64,000 bases of DNA from an uncultured Desulfobacterium sp. (GTDB lineage Bacteria > Desulfobacterota > DSM-4660 > Desulfatiglandales > Desulfatiglandaceae): the NCBI GenBank assembly GCA_900258555.1, contig LT984854.1:546195-610194 (forward strand), written 5' to 3'. Both the position numbers and the translations under genes were made by a program. Of this stretch, positions 17,368 to 26,029 are shown in pieces. Numbering within the stretch: the stretch's first letter is position 1; every line of letters begins with the position of its first letter. The notes under the pieces were generated by a model. The model saw nothing but the letters and a program-made list of their open reading frames with translations. It did no database searches and was not told the origin of the DNA.

Positions 17368-17862
17368 ATGCAGAACGAAGACTACGGACATTTTGACGAG
17401 CCCCGCGGCCCCGAGGACATCGACCTCGCACAGTTCGACGACGATTTCGCGCATGCCGAGGTCGAAGCGCGCGAGTTCGAGACCATCCCGGACGGCAAGT
17501 ACCAGGTGAACGTCGAGCGGGTGGAGTTGACCCGGGCCCAGACCTCGGGAAACCCCATGCTCAAGTGGACGCTGCGAATCCTCGCCCCGAAGTTCCGGGG
17601 AAGGCTCCTGTGGCGCAACAACGTCATGGCAACCCGCGAGAACATCAAGTGGCTCAAGACGGACCTGCACACCTGCGGGTTGAACCTGGACAAGCTCTCC
17701 GAGCTTCCGGCCAACCTGGAGAAGCTCATCAACGTCAAGCTCGAGATCACCAAGCGCACGCGCGGCGAGAACGAGAACGTCTACATCAACCGGCGCATCG
17801 TGCTCGAAGACGGCGGAGACGAATACGACGCAGCGGCGCAGAGCGCGCTGGCCCCATTCTAA
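17368..17862 (+). CDS. DUF669 protein, likely phage ssDNA-binding protein
   Basis: 164 aa. The ATG at 17368 is chosen because an upstream in-frame ATG at 17353 is part of the ATGGAGGAA ribosome site itself. The acidic N-terminus is followed by IPDGKYQVNVERVELTRAQT, then GNPMLKWTLRIL and INVKLEITKRTRGENENVYI, the DUF669 pattern seen in phages with Sak4-type recombinases. It probably coats single-stranded DNA during replication and recombination. Confidence 0.8.
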   Translation: MQNEDYGHFDEPRGPEDIDLAQFDDDFAHAEVEAREFETIPDGKYQVNVERVELTRAQTSGNPMLKWTLRILAPKFRGRLLWRNNVMATRENIKWLKTDLHTCGLNLDKLSELPANLEKLINVKLEITKRTRGENENVYINRRIVLEDGGDEYDAAAQSALAPF

Positions 17863-17863
17863 C

Positions 17864-18328
17864 GTGAACCGGGTCACCGTCGTCGTCGACACGCGGGAGC
17901 AGGAACCCTACACCTTCGAATCCGGTTGCACGGAGGTCGTCCGCCGCGCCCTCCCCGCCGGGGATTACTCCGTCGAGGGGCATGAGGATTCCGTGGCGGT
18001 GGAACGAAAGACCCTCGAGGATTTCGTCTCCACCGTCATTCGTTCCCGCAAGCGGTTCACCAGGGAGTTGCGCCGTCTCTGCGAGTACGACGCCGCGTGC
18101 GTCGTGGTGGAAGCGGACCTCCGGGACATTCTCGGCGGCCGCTACCGCTCCGGAGCGCATCCCAACGCCGTCCTGGGAGCTCTGCTTTCCATCGTCGTCG
18201 ATTTCGGTATCCCGGTGTTTTTCTGCTCCGACCGGCAGGCTGCCTGCCGGTTCGTGGAGGAATTTCTACACAGGTATCACCGGAAGGTATCGAGACGATG
18301 CGAACAAGATCAAACAACCAATCCGTAA
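17864..18328 (+). CDS. ERCC4-type nuclease
   Basis: 154 aa with a GTG start 1 base after the DUF669 stop. It carries the XPF/ERCC4 nuclease signature: VVVDTREQEPYTF with catalytic Asp and Glu, and SVAVERKTLEDFVSTV containing the ERK triad. It is a stand-alone nuclease domain without helicase or HhH regions. It probably cuts branched or flapped DNA during phage recombination. The end overlaps the start of the RecD2-like gene by about 30 bases. Confidence 0.88.
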   Translation: MNRVTVVVDTREQEPYTFESGCTEVVRRALPAGDYSVEGHEDSVAVERKTLEDFVSTVIRSRKRFTRELRRLCEYDAACVVVEADLRDILGGRYRSGAHPNAVLGALLSIVVDFGIPVFFCSDRQAACRFVEEFLHRYHRKVSRRCEQDQTTNP

Positions 18329-20526
18329 CCGTCCGCGGCCGCATCGAGGCGGTCTTCTACGCCGGGCCGCGGTTTTCCGCAGGCCGTCTCACGACGGCCG
18401 ACGGCGACGAGGTGCAGTTCGCCGGACGGCTCTTCGCCCGTGAGAACGAACCGGTCGTGCTTAACGGCCGCTGGGTGACACACCCGAAGTACGGCCGACA
18501 ATTCGAGGTCGAGGGAATGGAATACGACCTCGATCTGGACGCCGACGGTCTCGCCAACTACCTGGCCAACCACCCGGAGATGAAGGGCGTCGGCCCGGTC
18601 AAGGCCCGTCTGATCGCCGAACGCTTCGGTCATGATTTCGACCGGATCATCACCGACGATCCCGGACAAATCGCCGAGGCTGCAAGGCTGTCACCGGATG
18701 CCGTACAGAAGCTCCGCGCGGAGTGGCTCAAGACGCGGGAGACCAACAAGGCGATCACCTGGCTGGCCGCTTTCGATCTCACCCATCATCAGGTGACGAG
18801 CCTGGTCAAGAAGTTCGGCAACGACGCGTTGGGCCTGCTCAAGGCAGATCCCTACATCATCGTGCGCGAGGTCCGCGGTTTCGGCTTCAAGCGCGTGGAC
18901 AAGATCGCCAGGAAGATGGGCACCGCCAAAGACGACCCCGCGCGTATCCGGGCCGGTGTTCTCCACTGCGTGAACGAATCGCTGGACCAAGGCGACTGCT
19001 GGATCGAGTTCGAGGAGTTGGTCGACCAAGCCAACGTGCTGCTGGTCATGGATATCCTCGACAGCCGGGACCGCATCGAGCAGACGCTTGACCGGCTCAT
19101 CGACGAGAAAGTCTTGGTCTGCGTCTCCCATGGCGGGAGGTTTCTCGTCGCCAAACCTGAAATCCGCGCGATGGAGGAGGACCTGGCAAAGGTCTTCCGG
19201 AACGGCGGAGCGCCCAACCCACACTTCCCCGACCGAGACCGCCTGCCCGACATGGTCGCGGAAACCGCGCCGCAGCTCAACGCGGGACAGCGGCAGGCCG
19301 CAATCACCACACTTCGCCATTCGATATCGCTCATCTCCGGCGGAGCGGGCAGCGGCAAGACCTTCACTGTATCCGCCATCACCGGCGTTTACGAGGAACA
19401 GGGACTGCGCGTCATCCTGGCCGCGCCCACGGGCAAGGCCGCCAAGCGTCTCGAACAGGTCGTCGGCCATCCGGCGGGTACGATTCACCGGCTGCTGGGT
19501 TTCAACGGCAAAGACTACGCCCGGGGACCGGATGATCCCATCGACGCCGACGTGATCATCGTCGACGAGGTCTCGATGGTGGATGTGCCCCTGGCCTGGC
19601 ACCTCTTTCAGAGCATCGACCTCGAGCGGACTGCCGTGGTGCTGGTTGGAGACCACAACCAACTGCCTCCCGTCGGACCGGGCAATCTGTTGCGGGACCT
19701 GGTCCAGTCGCGGATGGTTCCCACTGTGCTCCTCGACCAGGTGGTTCGGCAGGCCGGCATCTTGAAGGAGAACTGCATCGCCGTCTTGAACGGCGAGGTC
19801 CGCAAGACGAGCGACGCCGAACCCTCCGGCCGCCGTGCCTGGTATGTCGTGGATCAGTTCACCGATCAATGGGACGCGCAGCGGTTCGTGCTGGACCTTT
19901 TCGAAAATGTACTGGTGGAACGCCTCGGGTTCGACCTGTTGACCGATGTCCAGCTTCTGACCCCGACCCACAAGGGACCGCTGGGCACGCGCGATCTCAA
20001 CTGCGAGCTGCAGCGTCTGGTGCAGCGCAGACTCTGGAATGTCGAAGCGCCACCGACGACACCCGGTCGTCGGCCCAAGTTTCTCGCGCAGGACAAGGTC
20101 ATCCAGACCAGGAACAACTACGAGATCGGCGTCATGAACGGCGCGATGGGTGTGATTCTCCACGTCGGCCGCGACGGCTCTCTGAGCTTGGACTTCGACG
20201 GCATCCCGGTGGAGATCGAGGCCGGTTCGCCCAACCTGCAAGACATCCAACTCGCCTATGCCCTGACGATCCACAAGGCCCAGGGTTCCGAGTTTCCATG
20301 CGCCGTGGTGGTGGTCCACAAGGCCCACTCCTTCATGCACCACCGGAACCTTCTCTACACCGGCGTCACCCGGGCCAGACAGACGACGGTCCTCGTCGGC
20401 GACCGCTGGGGCATCTCGAACTGCGCCAGAAAGCGGAAACAGGACGACCGCCGAACGTTCCTCTCCCTCCTGCTGGATGCAGGTCGCCTTGAGGAATCCC
20501 GTGTTCCCGCGACGACCGGTCAGTAG
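18298..20526 (+). CDS. RecD2-type 5'-3' DNA helicase
   Basis: 742 aa from the ATG at 18298, which overlaps the ERCC4 gene end. The N-terminal OB-like and helix-hairpin-helix part (GVGPVKARLIAERFG near 100) is typical of RecD2 rather than RecBCD RecD. Walker A is GGAGSGKTF (about 348-356) and Walker B VIIVDEVSMVD (about 418). QLPPVGPGNLLRDL follows, and the late UvrD-like TIHKAQGSEFPCAVVV and YTGVTRAR motifs complete the SF1B set. It probably unwinds replication or recombination intermediates. Confidence 0.92.
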   Translation: MRTRSNNQSVTVRGRIEAVFYAGPRFSAGRLTTADGDEVQFAGRLFARENEPVVLNGRWVTHPKYGRQFEVEGMEYDLDLDADGLANYLANHPEMKGVGPVKARLIAERFGHDFDRIITDDPGQIAEAARLSPDAVQKLRAEWLKTRETNKAITWLAAFDLTHHQVTSLVKKFGNDALGLLKADPYIIVREVRGFGFKRVDKIARKMGTAKDDPARIRAGVLHCVNESLDQGDCWIEFEELVDQANVLLVMDILDSRDRIEQTLDRLIDEKVLVCVSHGGRFLVAKPEIRAMEEDLAKVFRNGGAPNPHFPDRDRLPDMVAETAPQLNAGQRQAAITTLRHSISLISGGAGSGKTFTVSAITGVYEEQGLRVILAAPTGKAAKRLEQVVGHPAGTIHRLLGFNGKDYARGPDDPIDADVIIVDEVSMVDVPLAWHLFQSIDLERTAVVLVGDHNQLPPVGPGNLLRDLVQSRMVPTVLLDQVVRQAGILKENCIAVLNGEVRKTSDAEPSGRRAWYVVDQFTDQWDAQRFVLDLFENVLVERLGFDLLTDVQLLTPTHKGPLGTRDLNCELQRLVQRRLWNVEAPPTTPGRRPKFLAQDKVIQTRNNYEIGVMNGAMGVILHVGRDGSLSLDFDGIPVEIEAGSPNLQDIQLAYALTIHKAQGSEFPCAVVVVHKAHSFMHHRNLLYTGVTRARQTTVLVGDRWGISNCARKRKQDDRRTFLSLLLDAGRLEESRVPATTGQ

Positions 20527-20555
20527 CGAATGGACATTCTTGGAGTGGAGCGCCC

Positions 20556-23500
20556 ATGGCATTCGAACGTCAGGACAATGTGAGGGAGTATTACCGGCGG
20601 ATCACCGAGGTCGACATCGGTGCGGTCGCGCGGGAGTTGCTCGGCGCTCACGTCCTGCATGAATCCGACCGCCTGCTCCAATGCGACTGTCCGAACCACA
20701 GCAGCCAATCGCACCGGTCCCTTCATGTCATGCTCGACAAGCAGGGTTGGTATTGCTTCGGCTGCGGCGTGGGCGGCGATGTGCTCCAGCTCGTGGAGTT
20801 CATCCAGTCGGGCCAGGTGACTCGGGGCCAGTCCGGCCCCATGCCGGAGAGCCATCAGCATGCCCGCGATTTCCTCGCGGCCAAGGTGGGCCTGCCGTCT
20901 TTGGCCAAGCACGGACTCTCGCCGGAGGAACTTGCCGAAGCTGAGGCGGAGCGCCTGGTCGAACTGCGGGTCCACGATGTGCTGACGGCCCTGGCGGAAC
21001 ACTATCACGGGCGGCTCAAGGACAATCCCGAAGTCCTCGAATGGCTCCGGTCCAAGTACGGCCTTTCCATGGAGACAGTCGACAGGCTCCTCATCGGCTA
21101 TGCGGACAACGACGGCGATGAAGGAATCGTCCGGAAGTTGACCTGCAAGGAACGCCGTTTTTCCCCGCGGGATTTGGCGGCATCCGGCGCGTTCCGTCCC
21201 ACCAACCAAGACGGACTCGATCCGTTCTTTGACCGGCGCATCGTGTTTCCCTACTGGAGCCGCGGTCGGGTCGTATTCATGATCGGCCGCAAGACCCCGT
21301 GGACGCCTGACAAGCCATGGGAACAAGGAAAATACAAGAAGCTCCCGGTCCACGACGAAAACACCCGCAAACACATCGCCCCGTGCATCGACAACAGCCA
21401 CCTCTACAACGAGGACTGCCTGCTCGCCGACCCGGAGCGGTTGATCATCACCGAGGGTGTGACCGACTGCATCTCGCTCATGGAGCATGGCATCCCGGCG
21501 GTGTCGCCGGTGACTGTCCGTATCCGAGAGGCGGATTGGGAGCGGCTGCTGCCGCGTCTTCGCAACGTGAAGACGGTCTATGTCTGCCAGGACAACGAGA
21601 TCTCTCAGGCCGGTTTGAACGGCGCGCTCAAGACGGCAGCGGTCCTTTCCGAGCACCGGATACAGACCCGGCTTGCGGTTCTCCCCCTGGACGAAAGACG
21701 CGAGAACGCCCGCCGGGAATTGCGGGAGCGGTTCGCTCTCGACGCCGCCGTGGGTGCCCGCGAACTGGCCAAGCGTCTCGACGGCCGGACCTCGGATGAA
21801 ATCCGCGAAGCCGAGCGTCTGCTCTCCGAAGCCAAGATTGATGTCAACGACTACTTCTTGGCGGGTCACTCGGCCCAAGACTTCGAAGATCTGCTGGCGA
21901 AGGCCGAGACGCCCTTGGAGTTCGGCATCTCTCATCTGCCTACCGACGTCTCGGAGGAGGAGCGCAACCGATTGCTCGAACCGATCCTGCGCGAAGCCGC
22001 ATACCTCTCCCCACTGGAGCAGAACCGCCATCTGAAACTCATTCAGGAGCGGTTCGGCAAGACGGGACTCTCGCTGGCCACGTTACGCGATCAAGTGCGG
22101 GCGGTGCAGAAAGAGCAGAGGTCCCAGGCCCAGCAGGAAAGGAAGCGGGAAAAGCGATCATCGGATGCATCTCCCGGATCGTGCCGGGCACGGATCGAGG
22201 AAGTTCTGCTTGCGACCGAAGAAGAACGCGGCTCGCCCGACTTCACGCTCGCCGCCGAAGCCGCCTACGAATGGTTCGCCGCCCACGGGGCCCGGTTCTT
22301 CCGCACGCCCCAGGGCGAGCCGTTCATGTTTTTCGAAGACGCGATCCTGTGGATGGACACGCCGGACCGCGGCCGCAAGCGGCTCTATGCGTCCCTCATG
22401 TACAAGCACACTGGGATGGTGCAGACCACCGGCGGCGGCCGCACGTTTTACGAGGTGCTGTCAAACCTGGCGGTGGAGCGCGGACAGGTGCGGGAGCATT
22501 TTTCCTGGCTTCACACGGACGTGGCCAGGGAAACGGTCTACTTCAATCTGAACAACACCGACCACGAGATCGCCAAGATCACCCCCGAGGGAGTCGAAAT
22601 CCTCAAGAACGGCGGCAACGCGGACGGGATCATCCTGGACGGTTCGCGGAAGATGGCACCGATCCGCTTCCTTGCCGACGCCGACCCCGCAGAAGCCGAC
22701 CGGCTCCTGGTGGAGCTGCTGCTCGACAATCTCACCTGCGCGCCGGGGGATCGAGTGCTGATCCTCTCGTGGCTTTCCTGTTTCCTCCTGATCGACTTCG
22801 CCGGCACGCGGCCGATGACCCGATTCGAAGGGCCTGCGGGCTCAGGCAAGACCACTGCGAGCAAGTTGATTTCGGCGCTGCTCTACGGCGAGCCCCAGCA
22901 GAAGAAGAGCACCGACGCGGCCAACTATACCGACGGCTCGCAGAACCCGCTCATCGTCCTCGACAACATCGAGGTCAAGCAGATGACCGAGGACCTGACG
23001 ACCTTCATCCTGACCAGCATCACCGGCATCGCCAAGGAAAAGCGCAAAAGCGGCACGGATACCGAGACGGTCATCGAGCGGACAAAGTGTCTGCTCAACA
23101 CCACGGGCATCGAACCCTTGGGAGGGGAACTCGCGGAAATCCTGTCCCGCTCGTTTATCATCCGCTTCGATATGGACGAGCAGGCAAGCGACTGTTTCCT
23201 CGAAGCCAAAATCCTGGCCGCGCTCCGGGAGCACCGCGATCTGATCGTTTCTTCCCTGATGAAGCGCACGAGCCACCTGCTGGCCATGCTCCGGGCCGGC
23301 GCTCAAGAGAAGGTGATGCGGCTTTTGCACCGAAGCCTCGGAAACCACAGCAAGCGGCGATGCAACGACTACCTGAGCCTCATGTACCTGATGATGCTCG
23401 CCGGTGAGCAGGAGGAAGTGATCGACCGGGCGCTGGAAGAACTTCATCCGCAGTTTGTGGGCCGGATCGCCACGCTCAACTCCGTCAGCCTCGAGACCGC

Positions 23501-23876
23501 CCGCGAGTCCAATCCCATCGCTACCTGCCTGGCGGCGCTCTTCAAGGCCTACCGGCACGCGCTCGAAGCGGACCGGGAGAGCACCGCATTGAACGTCGCC
23601 AAGACCAACAAGGCGGCCTTCCTCGAACGTTACCAGCTCGATTTCCGGAACGAGACCACCGTCGAGGGCGCTCTGGCCCGCGATCTGTTCGTGGCCGTCA
23701 AACGGCTGTCCAAGGATTTCGGGCTGTCTTTCAGCATGAACTCGGTGCAGCAGTTCGCCCAACGCTTCTCGAACGACCTGGACACCATCCGCCAGGCCGG
23801 GTTCGAGATCGCCGTCAACCGGTCGGAGCATTCCGTCCGGCGCACAGCCACTTACGACATCACCTTCCTCGTCTGA
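20556..23876 (+). CDS. Primase-helicase replication protein (CHC2 zinc finger, Toprim, helicase)
   Basis: 1106 aa. The N-terminal zinc finger uses CDCPNH and YCFGCGVGGDV (about 46-75). A DnaG-like region follows, with Toprim-like RLIITEGVTDCISLMEHGIP (about 296-315) and VYVCQDNEISQAGLNGA. The C-terminal half is an ATPase with Walker A FEGPAGSGKTTAS (about 757-767) and IVLDNIE. It combines primer synthesis and DNA unwinding in one chain, as many large phages do. It ends the replication operon and is followed directly by an iteron-rich region that looks like the origin. Confidence 0.9.
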   Translation: MAFERQDNVREYYRRITEVDIGAVARELLGAHVLHESDRLLQCDCPNHSSQSHRSLHVMLDKQGWYCFGCGVGGDVLQLVEFIQSGQVTRGQSGPMPESHQHARDFLAAKVGLPSLAKHGLSPEELAEAEAERLVELRVHDVLTALAEHYHGRLKDNPEVLEWLRSKYGLSMETVDRLLIGYADNDGDEGIVRKLTCKERRFSPRDLAASGAFRPTNQDGLDPFFDRRIVFPYWSRGRVVFMIGRKTPWTPDKPWEQGKYKKLPVHDENTRKHIAPCIDNSHLYNEDCLLADPERLIITEGVTDCISLMEHGIPAVSPVTVRIREADWERLLPRLRNVKTVYVCQDNEISQAGLNGALKTAAVLSEHRIQTRLAVLPLDERRENARRELRERFALDAAVGARELAKRLDGRTSDEIREAERLLSEAKIDVNDYFLAGHSAQDFEDLLAKAETPLEFGISHLPTDVSEEERNRLLEPILREAAYLSPLEQNRHLKLIQERFGKTGLSLATLRDQVRAVQKEQRSQAQQERKREKRSSDASPGSCRARIEEVLLATEEERGSPDFTLAAEAAYEWFAAHGARFFRTPQGEPFMFFEDAILWMDTPDRGRKRLYASLMYKHTGMVQTTGGGRTFYEVLSNLAVERGQVREHFSWLHTDVARETVYFNLNNTDHEIAKITPEGVEILKNGGNADGIILDGSRKMAPIRFLADADPAEADRLLVELLLDNLTCAPGDRVLILSWLSCFLLIDFAGTRPMTRFEGPAGSGKTTASKLISALLYGEPQQKKSTDAANYTDGSQNPLIVLDNIEVKQMTEDLTTFILTSITGIAKEKRKSGTDTETVIERTKCLLNTTGIEPLGGELAEILSRSFIIRFDMDEQASDCFLEAKILAALREHRDLIVSSLMKRTSHLLAMLRAGAQEKVMRLLHRSLGNHSKRRCNDYLSLMYLMMLAGEQEEVIDRALEELHPQFVGRIATLNSVSLETARESNPIATCLAALFKAYRHALEADRESTALNVAKTNKAAFLERYQLDFRNETTVEGALARDLFVAVKRLSKDFGLSFSMNSVQQFAQRFSNDLDTIRQAGFEIAVNRSEHSVRRTATYDITFLV

Positions 23877-23902
23877 GCCTTTTCCCTACCGCCGCCTCCT
23901 TG

Positions 23903-24223
23903 TGCGAAGGGTACCCTTCGCAAACCGCGAAGGACCTTCGCACCCGTATACCTCGTCATATCAAGCTGTTGAGCCGACACTGCGAAGGTGCGAAGGGTTT
24001 CAGGGGTTCACCCCCCTTACTCAGAAAAAAATTATCGTATGTCGTGACCGCGGGTCTCTCATCGGACCACCTGTTTTTTTCCGCTCATACGTGAGTAATT
24101 CCCCCGGTACCCTTCGCACCTTCTCCTTCCTTCTTCATATCTATCAGCAATATCAATCAGCTACAGCACTGCGAAGGCCCATGCGAAGGTTCGAACCGGA
24201 TTCATCGACCTTCGCACCTTCGC
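23903..24223. other. Probable replication origin with GCGAAGG iterons
   Basis: The 7-mer GCGAAGG or its complement occurs 11 times in this gene-free interval (for example 23904, 23915, 23927, 23935, 23982, 23990, 24111, 24171, 24183, 24209 and 24217), in both orientations and partly as palindromes. The copies flank an AT-rich middle (about 24020-24165) containing A7 and T7 runs. Position next to the primase-helicase gene, repeated binding sites and a melting region are the hallmarks of an iteron origin. Confidence 0.65.
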
Positions 24224-24227
24224 ATCC

Positions 24228-24258
24228 CGACGGTACGGACCCCGCTCCGGTAGGTATC
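24228..24258 (+). promoter_or_regulatory. Two-block phage motif, copy 3
   Basis: CGAC at 24228-24231, 17 bases, GGTAGGTATC at 24249-24258. An ATG at 24261 lies only 3 bases past it, where a transcript would just be starting, so the GTG at 24294 is the more likely start of the next gene. Confidence 0.7.
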
Positions 24259-24293
24259 CCATGAACGGAAACCACCCGATTGGAGCAGGGAAC

Positions 24294-25151
24294 GTGAGCC
24301 TTCTCGAACTCATGATGCAACAGACCGCTGGAGGATCAGCCCCGGTCGATACGAGCAACCCGTCGGTCGATGTCTCCAGGCCGGAGACAGCGGAAGTACC
24401 AGAGCGCAATGATCCGCAGGAAACCGTCGATCCCGATGGCACCGCCCTCTATGCGGCCACGAACCTGGACTCCTGGGAAACCGACAAACTCCGACACTTC
24501 GCGCGGGACGTGGGCATGGACGGCGTCTGCTACCGCCGTCTGGACCCGGAATACTACGCATGGCTCCGGCACAAGATGGCGCTGGCCAAAAAAGCGCTGG
24601 AGGCGGGACGACTCGATTCCGCCGCTTTCGAAGAGTTGCGGAGGCGGTTCAACGACATCCATGCATGGGCTGTCGCGCGTTTCGGTGAGAACGAGCTTCT
24701 CGCCGCCGTTCGGAGCATCGACCCCAAGACCTATCCTCCGCCAGCGATTGACCCGGCCGCCCAGAGCCGTCCCGCTTGTACCGCACCCGTCTCCCCGGTC
24801 TCATGTCCCCCTTCACCGGCTGTCGAGCAACACCTTTACCCCAAGGACGGGGAGTGGCGTTTCACGGAGAAGGTCCCGCAATCAGCCCTCGACAAAGTCG
24901 ATGCCATCCGCGATCAGGCGATCTCCCTCGGCTGGTCCGAGGGGCGGCTCTATCAGAACCGGGGACGGTTCCGTTTCCCGTGCGGCGAGGATTTCGGACT
25001 CGTCTGTTTTGTCGATGCCAACGAACGCATCGGCGAGGTGACCCGGCAGTACATCGAGATCATCGGCCCGCCACCGCGGGAGAACCGTCTTCGTTTTCAC
25101 AACCCGGACGTGGATCAGCCATGGCTCAAGAAAACGAATCCGGAAACATGA
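24294..25151 (+). CDS. Hypothetical phage protein (about 285 aa)
   Basis: The GTG at 24294 is preferred over the in-frame ATG at 24261: it has a GGAGCAGGG site and leaves room for transcription from motif copy 3. The N-terminus (SLLELMMQQTAGG) is followed by LDSWETDKLRHFARDVGMDG and a helical region with LRHKMALAKKALEAGRLDSA. A Pro-rich linker (about 165-190) separates a C-terminal domain with WSEGRLYQNRGRFRFPCGED. No family was recognised. The gene after it begins inside its last 31 bases. Confidence 0.75.
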   Translation: MSLLELMMQQTAGGSAPVDTSNPSVDVSRPETAEVPERNDPQETVDPDGTALYAATNLDSWETDKLRHFARDVGMDGVCYRRLDPEYYAWLRHKMALAKKALEAGRLDSAAFEELRRRFNDIHAWAVARFGENELLAAVRSIDPKTYPPPAIDPAAQSRPACTAPVSPVSCPPSPAVEQHLYPKDGEWRFTEKVPQSALDKVDAIRDQAISLGWSEGRLYQNRGRFRFPCGEDFGLVCFVDANERIGEVTRQYIEIIGPPPRENRLRFHNPDVDQPWLKKTNPET

Positions 25152-25414
25152 AACGTCCCTACGCCAATGCCAGGGACGTTCTGCCGTCCGAGGTGCTCGA
25201 CACCGTCCGGAGGCATTTCACCGGTCTCCTCTGGGTGCCGAGTGACGTGGGCTTTTACGAGGAACGCCGCAAGCTCGTGCTGGCGCTCAAGGGACAAGGG
25301 GTTCCCACCCGCGAGATCGCCCGGCTTTCCGGTGTGACGCCCCGCCGGGTGCGCCAGATCGTGGCTCAGAGCCGCGAGGAATCCGTTCCGACGCATCGCG
25401 ATTCGCTCCGGTAG
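25121..25414 (+). CDS. Mor-like helix-turn-helix regulator (97 aa)
   Basis: It starts at the ATG at 25121 in another frame, overlapping the previous gene. The core (VLPSEVLDTVRRHFTGLLWV, then GFYEERRKLVLALKGQGVPT and REIARLSGVTPRRVRQIV) resembles the Mor/C family of phage middle/late activators: a short dimerising part with a 'WVP' strand and a C-terminal helix-turn-helix. The gene's stop codon TAG lies inside motif copy 4. It is therefore a second candidate to control the eight motifs. The regulator class is fairly secure, its target is not. Confidence 0.72.
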   Translation: MAQENESGNMKRPYANARDVLPSEVLDTVRRHFTGLLWVPSDVGFYEERRKLVLALKGQGVPTREIARLSGVTPRRVRQIVAQSREESVPTHRDSLR

Positions 25415-25419
25415 GTATC
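25389..25419 (+). promoter_or_regulatory. Two-block phage motif, copy 4
   Basis: CGAC at 25389-25392, 17 bases, GGTAGGTATC at 25410-25419. The motif overlaps the end of the Mor-like gene, whose TAG is within GGTAGG. Downstream lie a GGGG-GTTT-CCCC hairpin and the packaging genes. Confidence 0.7.
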
Positions 25420-25498
25420 AAGGGGGTTTCCCCTGAAGAGGGCGAAATTCGCCTTCCGCCCCGAACCCCGATATGCCGAAACGAGAAACGCGGTGGTC

Positions 25499-26029
25499 AT
25501 GGCAGACGACAAGGCCCAAAACAGGATCGGAAAACACGACGCGGGTCAGCTCAAACGCTGGCACCGTAACGCCGTGCCCGAGCAGGAGGTCCGCAAGACC
25601 GCCAAGGCTCGGACCGGCAGCGGCGCAGCTCCGGGCAACCAGAACAGCCTGCGCCACGGCATCTACGCCGACCGCTTCCTCTCTCCGGAGGAGCGCCCCC
25701 TCTTCGAGGCCATCATCGGCCAGCTCTACCAGGACTTCGTGTTCAACAAGAGCTCTGACTTCATGCAGGTCGAGCTGGTGGCGGTCTATTTTCTCAAGCT
25801 GGGACGGGCGCAGGAGTCCGGCGACTGGGACGCCGCCGAGCGGTTGGACCGGATGATCCGTTGCCACCTCAAGGACCTCAAGGCCACCAAGATCGCCCGT
25901 GAGGGTGAGGCATCCCAGGGACCGGAGACGACGCCCGCCGAGTGGGCCACGGCCCTGCTTGAGAAGCTGGCGGAGTCGCAGAAGAAACCGGCCCGGAAAA
26001 CGACCGCAAGAGGGAAAACAGGGAAATGA
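25499..26029 (+). CDS. Terminase small subunit-like protein
   Basis: 176 aa from the ATG at 25499. The segment GAAPGNQNSLRHGIYADRFL is the common 'GNxNxxKHGxY' motif of phage small terminase-type proteins. It is followed by a helical middle and a Lys/Arg-rich tail. The position upstream of TerL supports this, although about 3 kb of other genes separates the two. It would recognise the packaging site and stimulate the large subunit. The family link rests on one motif and context. Confidence 0.6.
   Translation: MADDKAQNRIGKHDAGQLKRWHRNAVPEQEVRKTAKARTGSGAAPGNQNSLRHGIYADRFLSPEERPLFEAIIGQLYQDFVFNKSSDFMQVELVAVYFLKLGRAQESGDWDAAERLDRMIRCHLKDLKATKIAREGEASQGPETTPAEWATALLEKLAESQKKPARKTTARGKTGK

Noticed and set aside
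18691-20562. Long minus-strand open frame opposite the RecD2-like helicase
   Set aside because: It mirrors the GC-rich codon pattern of the real gene on the other strand and has no recognisable domain or ribosome site.
23903-24223. CRISPR array
   Set aside because: The repeats are 7-8 bases, occur in both orientations and have irregular spacing. An iteron origin explains them better. No CRISPR array is seen elsewhere.
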